Shown in pieces: positions 6,302-8,097 of a stretch of DNA of 8,097 bases. Positions within the stretch are counted from its first letter, which is position 1. Every line of letters starts with the position of its first letter. The translations under genes were made by a program, and so were the position numbers. The notes beneath the pieces are model-generated. The model was not told the origin of the DNA, did not search any database, and was given only the letters and a program-made list of their open reading frames with translations. Source of the stretch: an uncultured Haemophilus sp. GTDB taxonomy: Bacteria > Pseudomonadota > Gammaproteobacteria > Enterobacterales > Pasteurellaceae. The DNA lies in NCBI GenBank assembly GCA_902481695.1, contig CABSXY010000079.1, forward strand, positions 1 to 8,097. The letters are read 5' to 3'.

Positions 6302-7294
6302 TTAATTTCTCACGGAATACACTTTAAATTTGGTGGTTTGAGCAAGGACTTCAAACTTACCGAAATGTTGCGCTAATAAATCGGGATAGGGCAGAAATGC
6401 ATTAGCAACAATACGAAGTTCGCCACCTGCCGTCAAATGCCATTTTGCTTGTTGAATAAGTTCTTTAACCGCACGATAAGCGGTATCGATTCCATCGTGG
6501 AAAGGCGGGTTTGAAATAATTAGATCAAATTTTCCCTCAATATGGGAAAACACATCACTTGCGATAACATTGCCTTCAAGCTGATTTTCCACCAGTGTTT
6601 GACGGGCAGATTGAATTGCCATCGCATGAATATCGGTCATTGTAATATCCGCTTTAGGGTGATGTTTTTTGATCATTGAACCAATGACACCCGCCCCACA
6701 ACCAACGTCTAGCACTTTGCCTTGAATTGGTGACATTAAGGTCGAAAGTAGAAGTGACGTTCCACTATCAAGTTCATTGGCACTGAATACCCCCGGTAAG
6801 CTGTAAATACGGAGATCGACTAATGCATCATTTTGGTAGCATTTCCAATAAGATTGAAGATCAAAGTGCGGTTGTTTTTGTAAGGAAAAATGGTATAAAC
6901 CGCAACGACGTGCTGAATCGATTTTGCCAATTTCACCATAAGGTTCAAGTAGTTTTTCAGCTGAACGGACGCCACAACGATTTTCACCGATAATCAATAC
7001 TTCTTGACCAATTTTACTTTTGGCGAGTAGTTGCATCAGCTGAAAATTCACTTCTTGTTTATTCTTCGTCCAATAATAAATAATCAAATCAGCTTGCGGT
7101 TGAAATTCAACCTCAAAATTGACCGCACTTTGGGTTTTAGCATAATCAAAATACCAGCTCCAAATCTGCACGGATTGACAATGTTTTTTCAATATTTGAG
7201 GAAAATCATCATTAATGCCGCCGGCAAGAAGAATTGATTTACCGCTAAAAAGGGGAAGATGGCGTTGTAAAACTTCGCTTTCGAGAGAAATCAC
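6302..7294 (-). CDS. rsmC: 16S rRNA (guanine-1207-N2)-methyltransferase RsmC
   Basis: RsmC uses S-adenosylmethionine to methylate N2 of G1207 in 16S rRNA within the assembled 30S subunit. The 330-residue product has the expected two-domain layout. The N-terminal domain contains IIYYWTKNK (71-79), GENRCGVRSAEK (103-114) and DSARRCGLYHF (126-136). The catalytic C-terminal domain has SAM motif I VLDVGCGAG (194-202), acidic Asp221 in MTDIHA, the target-base motif SNPPFHDG (261-268) and GGELRIVANAFLPYP. These blocks are near-identical to E. coli RsmC. The start is GTG, with AGGA (7306-7303) eight bases upstream; MISLES-x-VL at the N-terminus agrees with the H. influenzae protein as I recall it. 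It is divergent from the lipoprotein-holD unit, as rsmC and holD are in E. coli, and leads an operon with the PEBP-like gene. Two uptake sequences lie inside the gene. Confidence 0.95.
   Translation of the reverse strand: MISLESEVLQRHLPLFSGKSILLAGGINDDFPQILKKHCQSVQIWSWYFDYAKTQSAVNFEVEFQPQADLIIYYWTKNKQEVNFQLMQLLAKSKIGQEVLIIGENRCGVRSAEKLLEPYGEIGKIDSARRCGLYHFSLQKQPHFDLQSYWKCYQNDALVDLRIYSLPGVFSANELDSGTSLLLSTLMSPIQGKVLDVGCGAGVIGSMIKKHHPKADITMTDIHAMAIQSARQTLVENQLEGNVIASDVFSHIEGKFDLIISNPPFHDGIDTAYRAVKELIQQAKWHLTAGGELRIVANAFLPYPDLLAQHFGKFEVLAQTTKFKVYSVRN
6864..6872 (+). repeat. DNA uptake signal sequence in rsmC (first)
   Basis: Perfect AAGTGCGGT on the forward strand followed by TGTTTTTG. On the coding (reverse) strand it lies in codons for Q-P-H-F-D near residues 141-145, between the two domains of RsmC. 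Confidence 0.88.
7122..7130 (-). repeat. DNA uptake signal sequence in rsmC (second)
   Basis: Perfect core in the reverse orientation (ACCGCACTT on the forward strand). It reads on the coding strand as Q-S-A-V-N, near residues 55-59 of the N-terminal domain. Confidence 0.9.
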
Positions 7295-7333
7295 GCTTTA
7301 AATCCTGTGGTTTATTGGTTAAAATTACGCGTT

Positions 7334-7342
7334 ATTCTAGCA
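7334..7342 (-). promoter_or_regulatory. Candidate extended -10 promoter for rsmC
   Basis: On the reverse strand TGC directly precedes TAGAAT (7339-7334, 5 of 6), an extended -10 arrangement that needs little -35 contact; no good -35 is seen. The start point would be near 7327, about 33 nt before the GTG. The 87-nt gap to the lipoprotein gene must also hold that gene's promoter. I find no convincing match for it, although TATTCT at 7333-7338 overlaps this site on the opposite strand. Confidence 0.45.
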
Positions 7343-7381
7343 AAAGAAAACGATTTAAACGTATTTATTAAGGAATTATTT

Positions 7382-7972
7382 ATGAAAAAAATCATCACTG
7401 CAGTCGCAATGGCAAGTTTATTGTCTGGCTGTCAATTAATCGAACAACTTCAAGGTAGCAAACAAAAACCTTCAACCTTACCAACAAGCTCAAAAGTTGA
7501 ATTACCTGCAGCACAAGCACAAAGCTTAGATGCACAGTTTGAGCGTATTAAAAAAGGTAAGCAAGAAGTGACATTTAATGGCGAAAAATTCTATAAACAA
7601 ACGAAAGCCTTTGATAAATCAGAAGACCCGCGTTTCTTAAGTGGTGCAGCGAATGTAGATCGTAGCAATCGCAAATTCATTATGAGCGAAACCTATTACC
7701 TAAAAGATGTTTCACATATTCCAGCACTGACCAATAAATATCTTGATGAAACTAAAAAAGTGTGTGATTTAAAAACCATTAGCGATGCGTCAGATGTTTA
7801 TTATGCCTGCGATGGTAATGATTTCCAACGTCTTGTTGCTGTAGTACATCAAGCGAAAAATATTCTTTCTTTCCGTAGCTTAAAAGCGTATCAAGAAAAA
7901 CCAACCGAAGCGCAAGAACAAGCGATTGTTAATGGTTTAAGAGATTATCCGCTAGATACTATCGCTCGTTAA
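7382..7972 (+). CDS. Small secreted lipoprotein of unknown function
   Basis: I do not recognise this 196-residue protein. It begins with MKK, a hydrophobic stretch and a lipobox L-S-G-C, with Cys17 as the predicted lipidated residue. The residue after Cys17 is Gln, not Asp, which favours Lol sorting to the outer membrane. Residues 25-50 are a low-complexity linker rich in Ser, Pro, Ala and Gln; the rest looks like a compact soluble domain. Cys128 and Cys143 are the only other cysteines and could form a disulfide in the periplasm. The ATG at 7382 has AAGGA (7370-7374) seven bases upstream; an in-frame start at 7307 would add a stretch that hides the signal peptide and has no support. The stop codon is 3 nt before holD in the same frame, so the two genes share a transcript. 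The base composition resembles the neighbours. Confidence 0.85.
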   Translation: MKKIITAVAMASLLSGCQLIEQLQGSKQKPSTLPTSSKVELPAAQAQSLDAQFERIKKGKQEVTFNGEKFYKQTKAFDKSEDPRFLSGAANVDRSNRKFIMSETYYLKDVSHIPALTNKYLDETKKVCDLKTISDASDVYYACDGNDFQRLVAVVHQAKNILSFRSLKAYQEKPTEAQEQAIVNGLRDYPLDTIAR

Positions 7973-7975
7973 TCT

Positions 7976-8097
7976 ATGGATAGACGCAATCTTCTTTTAA
8001 ATGAAATGGGAATAACCCGTTGGCAGCTCCATCGCCCAGAAGTATTGCAAGGGGCGGTAGGTGTGAGTGTTTCAGAACAAGTGAAATTTATTGTAGT
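7976..8097 (+). CDS. holD: DNA polymerase III psi subunit HolD, N-terminal part
   Basis: The window ends inside this gene; 40 codons are complete. HolD (psi) links the clamp-loader complex to the chi subunit and so to single-strand binding protein during replication. The visible N-terminus contains NEMGITRWQLHRPEVLQG followed by a beta-strand-like VSVSEQVKFIV, which matches the E. coli HolD pattern LGITQWSLRRP-x-x-LQG. The start at ATG 7976 has no clear Shine-Dalgarno sequence; it sits 3 nt after the lipoprotein stop codon, so ribosomes probably reinitiate from the upstream gene. Placement opposite rsmC fits the conserved rsmC/holD neighbourhood, with rimI expected downstream, outside the window. 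The family is well supported despite the short length. Confidence 0.88.
   Translation, partial: MDRRNLLLNEMGITRWQLHRPEVLQGAVGVSVSEQVKFIV

Noticed and set aside
7031..7237. Forward-strand open frame of 68 codons inside rsmC
   Set aside because: It is antisense to the RsmC N-terminal domain, contains an uptake sequence and has no gene-like features.
7307..7381. Upstream GTG start adding 25 residues to the lipoprotein
   Set aside because: It would bury the MKK signal peptide and lipobox; ATG 7382 has a proper AAGGA site.
1..8097. CRISPR array, tRNA/rRNA, insertion sequence, toxin-antitoxin pair or phage-type defence genes
   Set aside because: I scanned both strands and saw no repeat-spacer pattern, no transposase or inverted-repeat ends, no structural RNA signature and no defence-family motif; every sizeable frame is explained by the genes listed.

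Overview
This window looks like an ordinary chromosomal housekeeping segment from a member of the Pasteurellaceae, most likely a Haemophilus-like species. Three things point there. The DNA is AT-rich with typical gammaproteobacterial genes. Six perfect copies of the Haemophilus-type DNA uptake core AAGTGCGGT occur in 8.1 kb, with a seventh, one-mismatch copy in a terminator stem. The proteins read as close relatives of known gammaproteobacterial families. The species cannot be fixed from the sequence alone.

Layout, left to right. (a) 2-439 (+): the C-terminal end of the bifunctional glutathione synthase GshF (GshAB), closed by a strong hairpin terminator. (b) 538-2896 (+): a three-gene operon with a candidate promoter at 476-503. 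It encodes the PhoH-type ATPase YbeZ, the rRNA-processing endoribonuclease YbeY and a Cof-type HAD phosphatase. (c) 2937-5187 (-): serC followed by hisC, two PLP aminotransferases of serine and histidine synthesis, separated by 64 nt that contain a GC-rich hairpin. They converge on operon (b) at a degenerate inverted repeat. (d) 5366-5716 (+): tmaR (yeeX, DUF496), divergent from serC and ending in a terminator built from paired uptake sequences. (e) 5794-7294 (-): rsmC and a PEBP/YbhB-like gene, tightly coupled and converging on tmaR at the same terminator. (f) 7382-8097 (+): a small unrecognised lipoprotein gene, then the start of holD (DNA polymerase III psi), cut off by the window end.

The genes serve ribosome maturation (ybeZ, ybeY, rsmC), amino-acid synthesis (serC, hisC), thiol chemistry (gshF), PTS control (tmaR) and replication (holD). 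No mobile element, CRISPR array, tRNA, rRNA or phage gene was seen. I found no convincing novel multi-gene system. The points most worth a second look are the uncharacterised lipoprotein gene between rsmC and holD, the conserved Tyr72 of TmaR, the two unusual convergent intergenic hairpins, and the uptake sequences placed inside genes. No gene-free stretch exceeds 300 bases; the longest is the 178-nt serC/tmaR divergent region.
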